Counted from the first letter of the stretch, positions 11,564 through 25,635 are shown. The stretch is 64,000 bases of DNA from Clusia tigrina (GCA_920105625.2 OV050031.1:96105676-96169675); one strand, 5' to 3'. Notes: a model not told the origin generated them from the sequence alone. Made by a program: numbers and translations.

Positions 11564-14500
11564 AAATTGACAAGAGGCTCGAGTACTTTATTGTTACAAA
11601 ATTTCAAGGTTTTATGACGCTCCAGTGAAAAGTTACCAGCATTTGTATGTTGCAAACTTTGATAGGTGTAGGACGTACCGTACAGAAGTTAGGGCCATTT
11701 GAAGTTTTATCAGTGATTGATTTGGGACTCACGGGTAGCATAGCTTTGAGCGATAGCTTAAATTGACAAGAAGCTCGAGTACTTTATTGTTACAAAATTT
11801 CAAGGTTTTATGACGCTCCAATAAAAAGTTACAAGCATTTGTATGTTGCAAACTTTGATAGGTGTAGGACGTACCGTATAGAAGGTAGGGCCATTTGAAT
11901 TTTTATCAGTGTTTGATTTGGGACTCACGGGTAGCATAGCTTTGAGCGATAGCTTAAATTGACAAGAGGCTCGAGTACTTTATTGTTACAATATTTCAAG
12001 GTTTTATGACGCTCCAGTGAAAAGTTACAAGCATTTGTATGTTGCAAACTTTGATAGGTGTAGGACGTACCGTACAGAAGATAGGGCCATTTGAAGTTTT
12101 ATCAGTGTTTGATTTGGGACTCAAGGGTAGCATAGCTTTGCGCGATAGCTTAAATTGACAAGAGGCTCCAGTACTTTATTGTTACAAAATTTCAAGGTTT
12201 TATGACACTCCAATAAAAAGTTACAAGCATTTGTATGTTGCCAACTTTGATAGGTGTAGGACGTACCGTATAGAAGTTAGGGCCATTTGAAGTTTTATCA
12301 GTGTTTGATTTGGGACTCAAGGGTTGCATAGCTTTGATCGATAGCTTAAATTGACAAGAGGCTCGAGTACTTTATTGTTACAAAATTTCAAGGTTTTATG
12401 ACGCTCCAATAAAAAGTTACAAGCATTTGTATGTTGCAAACTTTGATAGGTGTAGGACGTACCGTATAGAAGTTAGGGCCATTTGAAGTTTTATCAGTGT
12501 TTGATTTGGGACGCAAGGGTAGCATAGCTTTGAGCGATAGCTTAAATAGGCAAGAGGCTCGAGTACTTTATTGTTACAAAATTTCAAGGTTTTATGACGC
12601 TCCAGTGAAAAGTTACAAGCATTTGTATGTTGCAAACTTTGATAGGTGTAGGACTTACCGTATAGAAGTTAGGGCCATTTGAAGTTTTATCAGTGTTTGA
12701 TTTGGGACTCAAGGGTAGCATAGCTTTGAGCGATAGCTTAAATAGACAAGAGGCTCGAGTACTTTATTGTTACAAAATTTCAAGGTTTTATGACTCTCCA
12801 GTAAAAAGTTACAAGCATTTGTATGTTGCACACTTTGATAGGTGTAGGACGTACTGTAGGGAATTTAGGGCCATTTGAAGTTTTATCAGTGTTTGATTTG
12901 GGATTCAAGGGTAGCATAGCTTTGAGCGATGGCTTAAATTGACAAGAGGCTCGAGTACTTTATTGTTACAAAATTTCAAGGTTTTATGACGCTCCTGTAA
13001 AAAGTTACAAGCATTTATATGTTACAAACTTTGATAGGTGTAGGACGTACCGTACAGAAGTTAGGGCCATTTGAAGTTTTATCAGTGCTTTATTTGGGAC
13101 TCAAGGGTAGCATAGCTTTGAGCGATAGCTTAAATTGACAAGAGGCTCGAGTACTTTATTGTTACAAAATTTCAAGGTTTTATGACGCTCCAGTAAAAAG
13201 TTACAAGCATTTGTATGTTGCAAACTTTGATAGGTGTAGGACGTACCGTATAGAAGTTTGGGCCATTTCAAGTTTTATCAATGTTTTATTTGGGATTCAA
13301 GGGTAGCATAGCTTTGAGCAACAGCTTAAATTGACAAGAGGCTCGAGTACTTTATTGTTACCAAATTTCAAGGTTTTATGACGCTCCTGTAAAAAGTTAC
13401 AAGCTTTTATATGTTGCAAACTTTGATAGGTGTAGGACGTACCGTATAGAAGTTAGGGCCATTTGAAGTTTTATCAGTGTTTGATTTGGGACTTAAGGGT
13501 AGCATAGCTTTGAGCGATAGCTTAAATTGACAAGAGGCCCGAGTACTTTATTGTTACAAAATTTCAAGGTTTTATGACGCTCCAGTAAAAAGTTACAAGG
13601 ATTTGTATGTTGCAAACTTTGATAGGTGTAGGACGTACCGTATAGAAGTTAGGGCCATTTGAAGTTTTATCATGTTTGATTTGGGACTCAAGGGTAGCAT
13701 AGCTTTGAGCGATAGCTTAAATTGACAAGAGGCTCGAGTACTTTATTGTTACAAAATTTCAAGGTTTTATGACGCTCCAGTGAAAAGTTACAAGCATGTG
13801 TATGTTGCAAACTTTGATAGGTGTAGGACGTACCGTACAGAAGTTAGGGCCATTTGAAGTTTTATCAGTGATTGATTTGGGACTCAAGGGTAGCATAGCT
13901 TTGAGCGATAGCTTAAATTGACAAGAGGCTCGAGTACTTTATTGTTACAAAATTTCAAGGTTTTATGACGCTCCAATAAAAAGTTACAAGCATTTGTATG
14001 TTGCAAACTTTGATAGGTGTAGGACGTACCGTATAGAAGTTTGGGCCAGTGTTTGATTTGGGACTCAAGGGTAGCATAGCTTTGAGCGATAGCTTAAATT
14101 GACAAGAGGCTCGAGTACTTTATTGTTACAATATTTCAAGGTTCCAATGAAATGTTACAAGCATTTGTATGTTGCAAACTTTGATAGCTGTAGGTCGTAC
14201 CGTACATAAGTTAGGGCCATTTGAAGTTTTATCAGTGTTTGATTTGGGACTCAAGGGTAGCATAGCTTTGAGCGATAGCTTAAATTGACAAGAGGCTCGA
14301 GTACTTTATTGTTACAAAATTTCAAGGTTTTATGATACTCCAATAAAAAGTTACAAGCATTTCTATGTTGCAAACTTGGATAGGTGTAGGACGTACTGTA
14401 GGGAATTTAGGGCCATTTGAAGTTTTATCAGTGTTTGATTTGGGACTCAAGGGTAGCATAGCTTTGAGCGATAGCTTAAATAGACAAGAGGCTCGAGTAC

Positions 14501-16045
14501 TTTATTGTTACAAAATTTCACGGTTTTATGACGCTCCAGTGAAAAGTTACAAGCATTTGTATGTTGCAAACTTTGATAGGTGTAGGACGTACCGTATAGA
14601 AGTTAGGGCCATTTGAAGTTTTATCAGTGATTGATTTGGGATTCAAGGGTAGCATAGCTTTGAGCGATAGCTTAAATTGACAAGAGGCTCGAGTACTTTA
14701 TTGTTACAAAATTTCAAGGTTTTATGACTCTCCAGTAAAAAGTTACAAGCATTTGTATGTTGCAAACTTTGATAGGTGTAGGACGTACTGTAGAGAATTT
14801 AGGGCCATTTGAAGTTTTATCAGTGTTTGATTTGGGATTCAAGGGTAGCATAGCTTTGAGCGATAGCTTAAATTGACAAGAGGCTCGAGTACTTTATTGT
14901 TACAATATTTCAAGGTTTTATGACGCTCCAGTAGAAAGTTACAAGCATTTATATGTTGCAAACTTTGATAGGTGTAGGATGTACCGTACAGAAGTTAGGG
15001 CCATTTGAAGTTTTATCAGTGCTTGATTTGGGACTCAAGGGTAGCATAGCTTTGAGCGATAGCTTAAATTGACAAGAGGCTCGAGTACTTTATTGTTACC
15101 AAATTTCAAGGTTTTATGACGCTCCAGTAAAAAGTTACAAGCATTTGTATGTTGCAAACTTTGATAGGTGTAGGACGTACCGTATAGAAGTTAGGGCCAT
15201 TTGAAGTTTTATCAATGTTTTATTTGGGATTCAAGGGTAGCATAGCTTTGAGCAATAGCTTAAATTGACAAGAGGCTCGAGTACTTTATTGTTACAAAAT
15301 TTCAAGGTTTTATGACGCTCCAGTAAAAAGTTACAAGCTTTTATATGTTGCAAACTTTGATAGGTATAGGACGTACCGTATAGAAGTTAGGGCCATTTGA
15401 AGTTTTATCAGTGTTTGATTTGGGACTTAAGGGTAGCATAGCTTTGAGCGATAGCTTAAATTGACAAGAGGCTCGAGTACTTTATTGTTACAAAATTTCA
15501 AGGTTTTATGACGCTCCAGTAAAAAGTTACAAGGATTTGTATGTTGCAAACTTTGATAGGTGTAGGACGTACCGTATGGAAGTTAGGGCCATTTGAAGTT
15601 TTATTAGTGTTTGATTTGGGACTCAAGGGTAGCATAGCTTTGAGCGATAGCTTAAATTGACAAGAGGCTCGAGTACTTTATTGTTACAAAATTTCAAGGT
15701 TTTATGACGCTCCAGTGAAAAGTTACAAGCATTTGTATGTTGCAAACTTTGATAGGTGTAGGACGTACCGTACAGAAGTTAGGGCCATTTGAAGTTTTAT
15801 CAGTGATTGATTTGGGACTCAAGGGTAGCATAGCTTTGAGCGATAGCTTAAATTGACAAGAGGCTCGAGTACTTTATTGTTACAAAATTTCAAGGTTTTA
15901 TGACGCTCCAGTAAAAAGTTACAAGCATTTATATGTTGCAAACTTTGATAGGTGTAGGACGTACCGTACAGAAGTTAGGGCCATTTGAAGTTTTATCAGT
16001 GCTTGATTTGGGACTCAAGGGTAGCATAGCTTTGAGCGATAGCTT
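11564..16045 (+). repeat. 4.5 kb higher-order unit, copy 1 (4482 bp)
   Basis: Twenty-three monomers, 26 bp short of 23x196. The missing bases are one base at 13671 (atcatgttt for atcagtgttt), 15 bases at 14048/14049 (gggcca joined to gtgtttg) and 10 bases near 14143 (ggttccaatg). All three losses recur in the next unit, so they predate the duplication. Rare markers are agaagctcg (11769), tagaaggtaggg (near 11880), gctcctgta (12992 and 13384) and gaggcccgag (13535). The unit ends with a C copy at 15850. Confidence 0.88.
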
Positions 16046-19000
16046 AAATTGACAAGAGGCTCGAGTACTTTATTGTTACAAAATTTCAAGGTTTTATGAC
16101 GCTCCAGTGAAAAGTTACAAGCATTTGTATGTTGCAAACTTTGATAGGTGTAGGACGTACCGTACAGAAGTTAGGGCCATTTGAAGTTTTATCAGTGATT
16201 GATTTGGGACTCACGGGTAGCATAGCTTTGAGCGATAGCTTAAATTGACAAGAAGCTCGAGTACTTTATTGTTACAAAATTTCAAGGTTTTATGACGCTC
16301 CAATAAAAAGTTACAAGCATTTGTATGTTGCAAACTTTGATAGGTGTAGGACGTACCGTATAGAAGGTAGGGCCATTTGAATTTTTATCAGTGTTTGATT
16401 TGGGACTCACGGGTAGCATAGCTTTGAGCGATAGCTTAAATTGACAAGAGGCTCGAGTACTTTATTGTTACAATATTTCAAGGTTTTATGACGCTCCAGT
16501 GAAAAGTTACAAGCATTTGTATGTTGCAAACTTTGATAGGTGTAGGACGTACCGTACAGAAGATAGGGCCATTTGAAGTTTTATCAGTGTTTGATTTGGG
16601 ACTCAAGGGTAGCATAGCTTTGAGCGATAGCTTAAATTGACAAGAGGCTCGAGTACTTTATTGTTACAAAATTTCAAGGTTTTATGATACTCCAATAAAA
16701 AGTTACAAGCATTTCTATGTTGCAAACTTTGATAGGTGTAGGACGTACCTTATAGAAGTTAGGGCCATTTGAAGTTTTATCAGTGTTTGATTTGGGACGC
16801 AAGGGTAGCATAGCTTTGAGCGATAGCTTAAATAGGCAAGAGGCTCGAGTACTTTATTGTTACAAAATTTCAAGGTTTTATGACGCTCCAGTGAAAAGTT
16901 ACAAGCATTTGTATGTTGCAAACTTTGATAGGTGTAGGACTTACCGTATAGAAGTTAGGGCCATTTGAAGTTTTATCAGTGTTTGATTTGGGACTCAAGG
17001 GTAGCATAGCTTTGAGCGATAGCTTAAATAGACAAGAGGCTCGAGTACTTTATTGTTACAAAATTTCAAGGTTTTATGACTCTCCAATAAAAAGTTACAA
17101 GCATTTGTATGTTGCAAACTTTGATAGGTGTAGGACGTACTGTAGGGAATTTAGGGCCATTTGAAGTTTTATCAGTGTTTGATTTGGGATTCAAGGGTAG
17201 CATAGCTTTGAGCGATGGCTTAAATTGACAAGAGGCTCGAGTACTTTATTGTTACAAAATTTCAAGGTTTTATGACGCTCCAGTAAAAAGTTACAAGCAT
17301 TTATATGTTACAAACTTTGATAGGTGTAGGACGTACCGTACAGAAGTTAGGGCCATTTGAAGTTTTATCAGTGCTTCATTTGGGACTCAAGGGTAGCATA
17401 GCTTTGAGCGATAGCTTAAATTGACAAGAGGCTCGAGTACTTTATTGTTACCAAATTTCAAGGTTTTATGACGCTCCTGTAAAAAGTTACAAGCTTTTAT
17501 ATGTTGCAAACTTTGATAGGTGTAGGACGTACCGTATAGAAGTTAGGGCCATTTGAAGTTTTATCAGTGTTTGATTTGGGACTTAAGGGTAGCATAGCTT
17601 TGAGCGATAGCTTAAATTGACAAGAGGCCCGAGTACTTTATTGTTACAAAATTTCAAGGTTTTATGACGCTCCAGTAAAAAGTTACAAGGATTTGTATGT
17701 TGCAAACTTTGATAGGTGTAGGACGTACCGTATAGAAGTTAGGGCCATTTGAAGTTTTATCATGTTTGATTTGGGACTCAAGGGTAGCATAGCTTTGAGC
17801 GATAGCTTAAATTGACAAGAGGCTCGAACACTTTATTGTTACAAAATTTCAAGGTTTTATCACGCTCCAGTGAAAAGTTACAAGCATGTGTATGTTGCAA
17901 ACTTTGATAGGTGTAGGACGTACCGTACAGAAGTTAGGGCCATTTGAAGTTTTATCAGTGATTGATTTGGGACTCAAGGGTAGCATAGCTTTGAGCGATA
18001 GCTTAAATTGACAAGAGGCTCGAGTACTTTATTGTTACAAAATTTCAAGGTTTTATGACGCTCCAATAAAAAGTTACAAGCATTTGTATGTTGCAAACTT
18101 TGATAGGTGTAGGACGTACCGTATAGAAGTTAGGGCCAGTGTTTGATTTGGGACTCAAGGGTAGCATAGCTTTGAGCGATAGCTTAAATTGACAAGAGGC
18201 TCGAGTACTTTATTGTTACAATATTTCAAGGTTCCAATGAAATGTTACAAGCATTTGTATGTTGCAAACTTTGATAGCTGTAGGTCGTACCGTACATAAG
18301 TTAGGGCCATTTGAAGTTTTATCAGTGTTTGATTTGGGACTCAAGGGTAGCATAGCTTTGAGCGATAGCTTAAATTGACAAGAGGCTCGAGTACTTTATT
18401 GTTACAAAATTTCAAGGTTTTATGATACTCCAATAAAAAGTTACAAGCATTTCTATGTTGCAAACTTGGATAGGTGTAGGACGTACCGTATAGAAGTTAG
18501 GGCCATTTGAAGTTTTATCAGTGTTTGATTTGGGACTCAAGGGTAGCATAGCTTTGAGCGATAGCTTAAATAGACAAGAGGCTCGAGTACTTTATTGTTA
18601 CAAAATTTCACGGTTTTATGACGCTCCAGTGAAAAGTTACAAGCATTTGTATGTTGCAAACTTTGATAGGTGTAGGACGTACCGTATAGAAGTTAGGGCC
18701 ATTTGAAGTTTTATCAGTGATTGATTTGGGATTCAAGGGTAGCATAGCTTTGAGCGATAGCTTAAATTGACAAGAGGCTCGAGTACTTTATTGTTACAAA
18801 ATTTCAAGGTTTTATGACTCTCCAGTAAAAAGTTACAAGCATTTGTATGTTGCAAACTTTGATAGGTGTAGGACGTACTGTAGAGAATTTAGGGCCATTT
18901 GAAGTTTTATCAGTGTTTGATTTGGGATTCAAGGGTAGCATAGCTTTGAGCGATAGCTTAAATTGACAAGAGGCTCGAGTACTTTATTGTTACAATATTT

Positions 19001-20135
19001 CAAGGTTTTATGACGCTCCAGTAAAAAGTTACAAGCATTTATATGTTGCAAACTTTGATAGGTGTAGGACGTACCGTACAGAAGTTAGGGCCATTTGAAG
19101 TTTTATCAGTGCTTGATTTGGGACTCAAGGGTAGCATAGCTTTGAGCGATAGCTTAAATTGACAAGAGGCTCGAGTACTTTATTGTTACAAAATTTCAAG
19201 GTTTTATGACGCTCCAGTAAAAAGTTACAAGCATTTGTATGTTGCAAACTTTGATAGGTGTAGGACGTACCGTATAGAAGTTAGGGCCATTTGAAGTTTT
19301 ATCAATGTTTTATTTGGGATTCAAGGGTAGCATAGCTTTGAGCAATAGCTTAAATTGACAAGAGGCTCGAGTACTTTATTGTTACAAAATTTCAAGGTTT
19401 TATGACGCTCCAGTAAAAAGTTACAAGCTTTTATATGTTGCAAACTTTGATAGGTATAGGACGTACCGTATAGAAGTTAGGGCCATTTGAAGTTTTATCA
19501 GTGTTTGATTTGGGACTTAAGGGTAGCATAGCTTTGAGCGATAGCTTAAATTGACAAGAGGCTCGAGTACTTTATTGTTACAAAATTTCAAGGTTTTATG
19601 ACGCTCCAGTAAAAAGTTACAAGGATTTGTATGTTGCAAACTTTGATAGGTGTAGGACGTACCGTATAGAAGTTAGGGCCATTTGAAGTATTATCAGTGT
19701 TTGATTTGGGACTCAAGGGTAGCATAGCTTTGAGCGATAGCTTAAATTGACAAGAGGCTCGAGTACTTTATTGTTACAAAATTTAAAGGTTTTATGACGC
19801 TCCAGTGAAAAGTTACAAGCATTTGTATGTTGCAAACTTTGATAGGTGTAGGACGTACCGTACAGAAGTTAGGGCCATTTGAAGTTTTATCAGTGATTGA
19901 TTTGGGACTCAAGGGTAGCATAGCTTTGAGCGATAGCTTAAATTGACAAGAGGCTCGAGTACTTTATTGTTACAAAATTTCAAGGTTTTATGACGCTCCA
20001 GTAAAAAGTTACAAGCATTTATATGTTGCAAACTTTGATAGGTGTAGGACGTACCGTACAGAAGTTAGGGCCATTTGAAGTTTTATCAGTGCTTGATTTG
20101 GGACTCAAGGGTAGCATAGCTTTGAGCGATAGCTT
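16046..20135 (+). repeat. 4.1 kb higher-order unit, copy 2 (4090 bp, two monomers shorter)
   Basis: The start aligns with 11564 at an offset of 4482 and the end aligns at an offset of 4090, so two monomers are missing here. One is the gacactcc copy found at 12152 in copy 1. The other is the D copy at 13132. The inherited losses are all present: atcatgttt (17761), gggcca joined to gtgtttg (18138/18139) and ggttccaatg (18231). The rare markers agaagctcg, tagaaggtaggg, gctcctgta and gaggcccgag are also there. New private changes include gctcgaacac (17821) and aatttaaagg (19781). Confidence 0.88.
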
Positions 20136-23100
20136 AAATTGACAAGAGGCTCGAGTACTTTATTGTTACAAAATTTCAAGGTTTTATGACTCTCCAGTAA
20201 AAAGTTACAAGCATTTGTATGTTGCACACTTTGATAGGTGTAGGACGTACTGTAGGGAATTTAGGGCCATTTGAAGTTTTATCAATGTTTGATTTGGGAT
20301 TCAAGGGTAGTATAGCTTTGAGCGATAGCTTAAATTGACAAGAGGCTCGAGAACTTTATTATTACAAAATTTCAAGGTTTTATATCGCTCCAGTAAAAAG
20401 TTACAAGCATTTATATGTTACAAACTTTGATAGGTGTAGGACGTACCGTACAGAAGTTAGGGCCATTTGAAGTTTTATCAGTCCTTGATTTGGGACTCAA
20501 GGGTAGCATAGCTTTGAGCGATAGCTTAAATTGACAAGAGGCTCGAGTACTTTATTGTTACAAAATTTCAAGGTTTTATGATGCTCCAGTAAAAAGTTAC
20601 AAGCATTTGTATGTTGCAAACTTTGATAGGTGTAGGACGTACCGTATAGAAGTTAGGGCCATTTGAAGTTTTATCAATGTTTTATTTGAGATTCAAGGGT
20701 AGCATAGCTTTGAGCAATAGCTTAAATTGACAAGAGGCTCGAGTACTTTATTGTTACAAAATTTCAAGGTTTTATGACGCTCCAGTGAAAAGTTACAAGC
20801 ATTTGTATGTTGCAAATTTTGATAGGTGTAGGACGTACCGTACAGAAGTTAGGGCCATTTGAAGTTTTATCAGTGATTGATTTGGGACTCAAGGGTAGCA
20901 TAGCTTTGAGCGATAGCTTAAATTGACAAGAGGCTCGAGAACTTTATTGGTACAAAATTTCAAGGTTTTATGACGCTCCAGTAAAAAGTTACAAGCATTT
21001 ATATGTTGCAAACTTTGATAGGTGTAGGACGTACCGTACAGAAGTTAGGGCCATTTGAAGTTTTATCAGTGCTTGATTTGGGACTCAAGGGTAGCATAGC
21101 TTTGAGTGATAGCTTAAATTGACAAGAGGCTCGAGTACTTTATTGTTACAAAATTTCAAGGTTTTATGACGCTCCAGTAAAAAGTTACAAGCATTTGTAT
21201 GTTGCAAACTTTGATAGGTGTAGGACGTACCGTATAGAAGTTTGGGCCATTTGAAGTTTTATCAATGTTTTATTTGGGATTCAAGGGTAGCATAGCTTTG
21301 GGCAATAGCTTAAATTGACAATAGGCTCGAGTACTTTATTGTTACAAAATTTCAAGGTTTTATGACGCTCCAGTAAAAAGTTACAAGCTTTTATATGTTG
21401 CAAACTTTGATAGGTGTAGGACGTACCGTATAGAAGTTAGGGCCATTTGAAGTTTTATCAGTGTTTGATTTGGGACTTAAGGGTAGCATAGCTTTGAGCG
21501 ATAGCTTAAATTGACAAGAGGCTCGAGTACTTTATTGTTACAAAATTTCAAGGTTTAATGACGCTCCAGTAAAAAGTTACAAGGATTTGTATGTTGCAAA
21601 CTTTGATAGGTGTAGGACGTACCGTATAGAAGTTAGGGCCATTTGAAGTTTTATCAGTGTTTGATTTGGGACTCAAGGGTAGCATAGCTTTGAGCGATAG
21701 CTTAAATTGACAAGATGCTCGAGTACTTTATTGTTACAAAATTTCAAGGTTTTATGACGCTCCAGTGAAAAGTTACAAGCATTTGTATGTTCCAAACTTT
21801 GATAGGTGTAGGACGTACCGTACAGAAGTTAGGGCCATTTGAAGTTTTATCAGTGATTGATTTGGGACTCAAGGGTAGCATAGCTTTGAGCGATAGCTTA
21901 AATTGACAAGAGGCTCGAGTACTTTATTGTTACAAAATTTCAAGGTTTTATGACGCTCCAATAAAAAGTTACAAGCATTTGTATGTTGCAAACTTTGATA
22001 GGTGTAGGACGTACCGTATAGAAGTTAGGGCCATTTGAATTTTTATCAGTGTTTGATTTGGGACTCAAGGGTAGCATAGCTTTGAGCGATAGCTTAAATT
22101 GACAAGAGGCTCGAGTACTTTATTGTTACAATATTTCAAGGTTTTATGACGCTCCAGTGAAAAGTTACAAGCATTTGTATGTTGCAAACTTTGATAGGTG
22201 TAGGTCGTACCGTACAGAAGTTAGGGCCATTTGAAGTTTTATCAGTGTTTGATTTGGGACTCAAGGGTAGCATAGCTTTGGGCGATAGCTTAAATTGACA
22301 AGAGGCTCGAGTACTTTATTGTTACAAAATTTCAAAGTTTTATGATACTCCAATAAAAAGTTACAAGCATTTCTATGTTGCAAACTTGGATAGGTGTAGG
22401 ACGTACCGTATAGAAGTTAGGGCCATTTGAAGTTTTATCAGTGTTTGATTTGGGACTCAAGGGTAGCATAGCTTTGAGCGATAGCTTAAATAGACAAGAG
22501 GCTCGAGTACTTTATTGTTACAAAATTTCACGGTTTTATGACGCTCCAGTGAAAAGTTACAAGCATTTGTATGTTGCAAACTTTGATAGGTGTAGGACGT
22601 ACCGTATAGAAGTTAGGGCCATTTGAAGTTTTATCAGTGATTGATTTGGGATTCAAGGGTAGCATAGCTTTGAGCGATAGCTTAAATTGACAAGAGGCTC
22701 GAGTACTTTATTGTTACAAAATTTCAAGGTTTTATGACTCTCCAGTAAAAAGTTACAAGCATTTGTATGTTGCAAACTTTGATAGGTGTAGGACGTACTG
22801 TAGAGAATTTAGGGCCATTTGAAGTTTTATCAGTGTTTGATTTGGGATTCAAGGGTAGCATAGCTTTGAGCGATAGCTTAAATTGACAAGAGGCTCGAGT
22901 ACTTTATTGTTACAAAATTTCAAGGTTTTATGACGCTCCAGTAAAAAGATACAAGCATTTATATGTTGCAAACTTTGATAGGTGTAGGACGTACCGTACA
23001 GAAGTTAGGGCCATTTGAAGTTTTATCAGCGCTTGATTTGGGACTCAAGGGTTGATAAAACTAAAGCATAGCTTTGAGCGATAGCTTAAATTGACAAGAG

Positions 23101-23283
23101 GCTCGAGTACTTTATTATTACCAAATTTCAAGGTTTTATGACGCTCCAGTAAAAAGTTACAAGCATTTGTATGTTGCAAACTTTGATAGGTGTAGGACGT
23201 ACCGTATAGAAGTTAGGGCCATTTGAAGTTTTATCAATGTTTTATTTGGGATTCAAGGATAGCATAGCTTTGAGCAATAGCTT
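20136..23283 (+). repeat. Block with one complete 10-monomer unit (C to B at 20920-22879)
   Basis: After B, C, D and G copies (20136, 20332, 20528, 20724), the run C-D-E-F-G-H-I-J-A-B occupies 20920-22879 without a break. It is followed by C (22880, carrying a 12 bp insertion) and D (23088). The A copy at 22488 lies 3920 bp (20 monomers) after the matching A copy at 18568. Both have the ttcacgg change. Private changes include agatgctcg (21713) and ttccaaac (21790). Confidence 0.87.
23053..23062 (-). repeat. Inverted 10 bp segment inside a 12 bp insertion
   Basis: The C monomer at 22880 is 208 bp long. Where other copies read gggtagcat, this one reads gggttgataaaactaaagcat, a 12 bp gain. Bases 23053-23062 (tgataaaact) are the exact reverse complement of agttttatca at 23019-23028 in the same monomer. 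This is the only inverted segment I saw in the array. Confidence 0.85.
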
Positions 23284-24459
23284 AAATTGACAAGAGGCTC
23301 GAGTACTTTATTGTTACAAAATTTCAAGGTTTTATGACGCTCCAGTAAAAAGTTACAAGCTTTTATATGTTGCAAACTTTGATAGGTATAGGACGTACCG
23401 TATAGAAGTTAGGGCCATTTGAAGTTTTATCAGTGTTTGATTTGGGACTTAAGGGTAGCATAGCTTTGAGCGATAGCTTAAATTGACAAGAGGCTCGAAT
23501 ACTTTATTGTTACAAAATTTCAAGGTTTTATGACGCTGCAGTAAAAAGTTACAAGGATTTGTATGTTGCAAACTTTGATAGGTGTAGGACGTACCGTATA
23601 GAAGTTAGGGCCATTTGAAGTTTTATCAGTGTTTGATTTGGGACTCAAGGGTAGCATAGCTTTGAGCGATAGCTTAAATTGACAAGAGGCTCGAGTACTT
23701 TATTGTTACAAAATTTCAAGGTTTTATGACGCTCCAGTGAAAAGTTACAAGCATTTGTATGTTGCAAACTTTGATAGGTGTAGGACGTACCGTACAGAAG
23801 TTAGGGCCATTTGAAGTTTTATCAGTGATTGATTTGGGACTCAAGGGTAGCATAGCTTTGAGCGATAGCTTAAATTGACAAGAGGCTCGAGTACTTTATT
23901 GTTACAAAATTTCAAGGTTTTATGACGCTCCAGTAAAAAGTTACAAGCATTTATATGTTGCAAACTTTGATAGGTGTAGGACGTACCGTACAGAAGTTAG
24001 GGCCATTTGAAGTTTTATCAGTGCTTGATTTGGGACTCAAGGGTAGCATAGCTTTGAGCGATAACTTAAATTGACAAGAGGCTCGAGTACTTTATTGTTA
24101 CAAAATTTCAAGGTTTTATGACTCTCCAGTAAAAAGTTACAAGCATTTGTATGTTGCACACTTTGATAGGTGTAGGACGTACTGTAGGGAATTTTGGGCC
24201 ATTTGAAGTTTTATCAGTGTTTGATTTGGGATTCAAGGGTAGCATAGCTTTGAGCGATAGCTTAAATTGACAAGAGGCTCGAGTACTTTATTGTTACAAA
24301 ATTTCAAGGTTTTATGACGCTCCAGTAAAAAGTTACAAGCATTTATATGTTACAAACTTTGATAGGTGTAGGACGTACCGTACAGAAGTTAGGGCCATTT
24401 GAAGTTTTATCAGTCCTTGATTTGGGACTCAAGGGTAGCATAGCTTTGAGCGATAGCCT
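23284..24459 (+). repeat. 6-monomer unit with ctgcag marker, copy 1 (1176 bp)
   Basis: Order E (23284, ggtatagg), F (23480, cgaatac and ctgcag), G (23676), C (23872, ending cgataac), B (24068, gcacac and ttttgggcc) and C (24264, gttacaaac and gtccttg). The ctgcag at 23536 recurs at 24712, exactly 1176 bp on. The last monomer ends in gatagccta, a change absent from the second copy. Confidence 0.88.
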
Positions 24460-25635
24460 AAATTGACAAGAGGCTCGAGTACTTTATTGTTACAAAATTT
24501 CAAGGTTTTATGACGCTCCAGTAAAAAGTTACAAGCTTTTATATGTTGCAAACTTTGATAGGTATAGGACGTACCGTATAGAAGTTAGGGCCATTTGAAG
24601 TTTTATCAGTGTTTGATTTGGGACTTAAGGGTAGCATAGCTTTGAGCGATAGCTTAAATTGACAAGAGGCTCGAATACTTTATTGTTACAAAATTTCAAG
24701 GTTTTATGACGCTGCAGTAAAAAGTTACAAGGATTTGTATGTTGCAAACTTTGATAGGTGTAGGACGTACCGTATAGAAGTTAGGGCCATTTGAAGTTTT
24801 ATCAGTGTTTGATTTGGGACTCAAGGGTAGCATAGCTTTGAGCGATAGCTTAAATTGACAAGAGGCTCGAGTACTTTATTGTTACAAAATTTCAAGGTTT
24901 TATGACGCTCCAGTGAAAAGTTACAAGCATTTGTATGTTGCAAACTTTGATAGGTGTAGGACGTACCGTACAGAAGTTAGGGCCATTTGAAGTTTTATCA
25001 GTGATTGATTTGGGACTCAAGGGTAGCATAGCTTTGAGCGATAGCTTAAATTGACAAGAGGCTCGAGTACTTTATTGTTACAAAATTTCAAGGTTTTATG
25101 ACGCTCCAGTAAAAAGTTACAAGCATTTATATGTTGCAAACTTTGATAGGTGTAGGACGTACCGTACAGAAGTTAGGGCCATTTGAAGTTTTATCAGTGC
25201 TTGATTTGGGACTCAAGGGTAGCATAGCTTTGAGCGATAACTTAAATTGACAAGAGGCTCGAGTACTTTATTGTTACAAAATTTCAAGGTTTTATGACTC
25301 TCCAGTAAAAAGTTACAAGCATTTGTATGTTGCACACTTTGATAGGTGTAGGACGTACTGTAGGGAATTTTGGGCCATTTGAAGTTTTATCAGTGTTTGA
25401 TTTGGGATTCAAGGGTAGCATAGCTTTGAGCGATAGCTTAAATTGACAAGAGGCTCGAGTACTTTATTGTTACAAAATTTCAAGGTTTTATGACGCTCCA
25501 GTAAAAAGTTACAAGCATTTATATGTTACAAACTTTGATAGGTGTAGGACGTACCGTACAGAAGTTAGGGCCATTTGAAGTTTTATCAGTCCTTGATTTG
25601 GGACTCAAGGGTAGCATAGCTTTGAGCGATAGCTT
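24460..25635 (+). repeat. 6-monomer unit with ctgcag marker, copy 2 (1176 bp)
   Basis: This repeats 23284-24459. By eye the only difference I noticed is gatagctta here against gatagccta at the end of copy 1. A further partial copy with the same ctgcag-F, G, C (cgataac), B (gcacac) order begins at 32195, just after the large junction. Confidence 0.88.

Noticed and set aside
23052..23063. Transposon or other mobile insertion at the 12 bp gain
   Set aside because: Too short, no target-site duplication, and 10 of the bases are an inverted copy of sequence in the same monomer.
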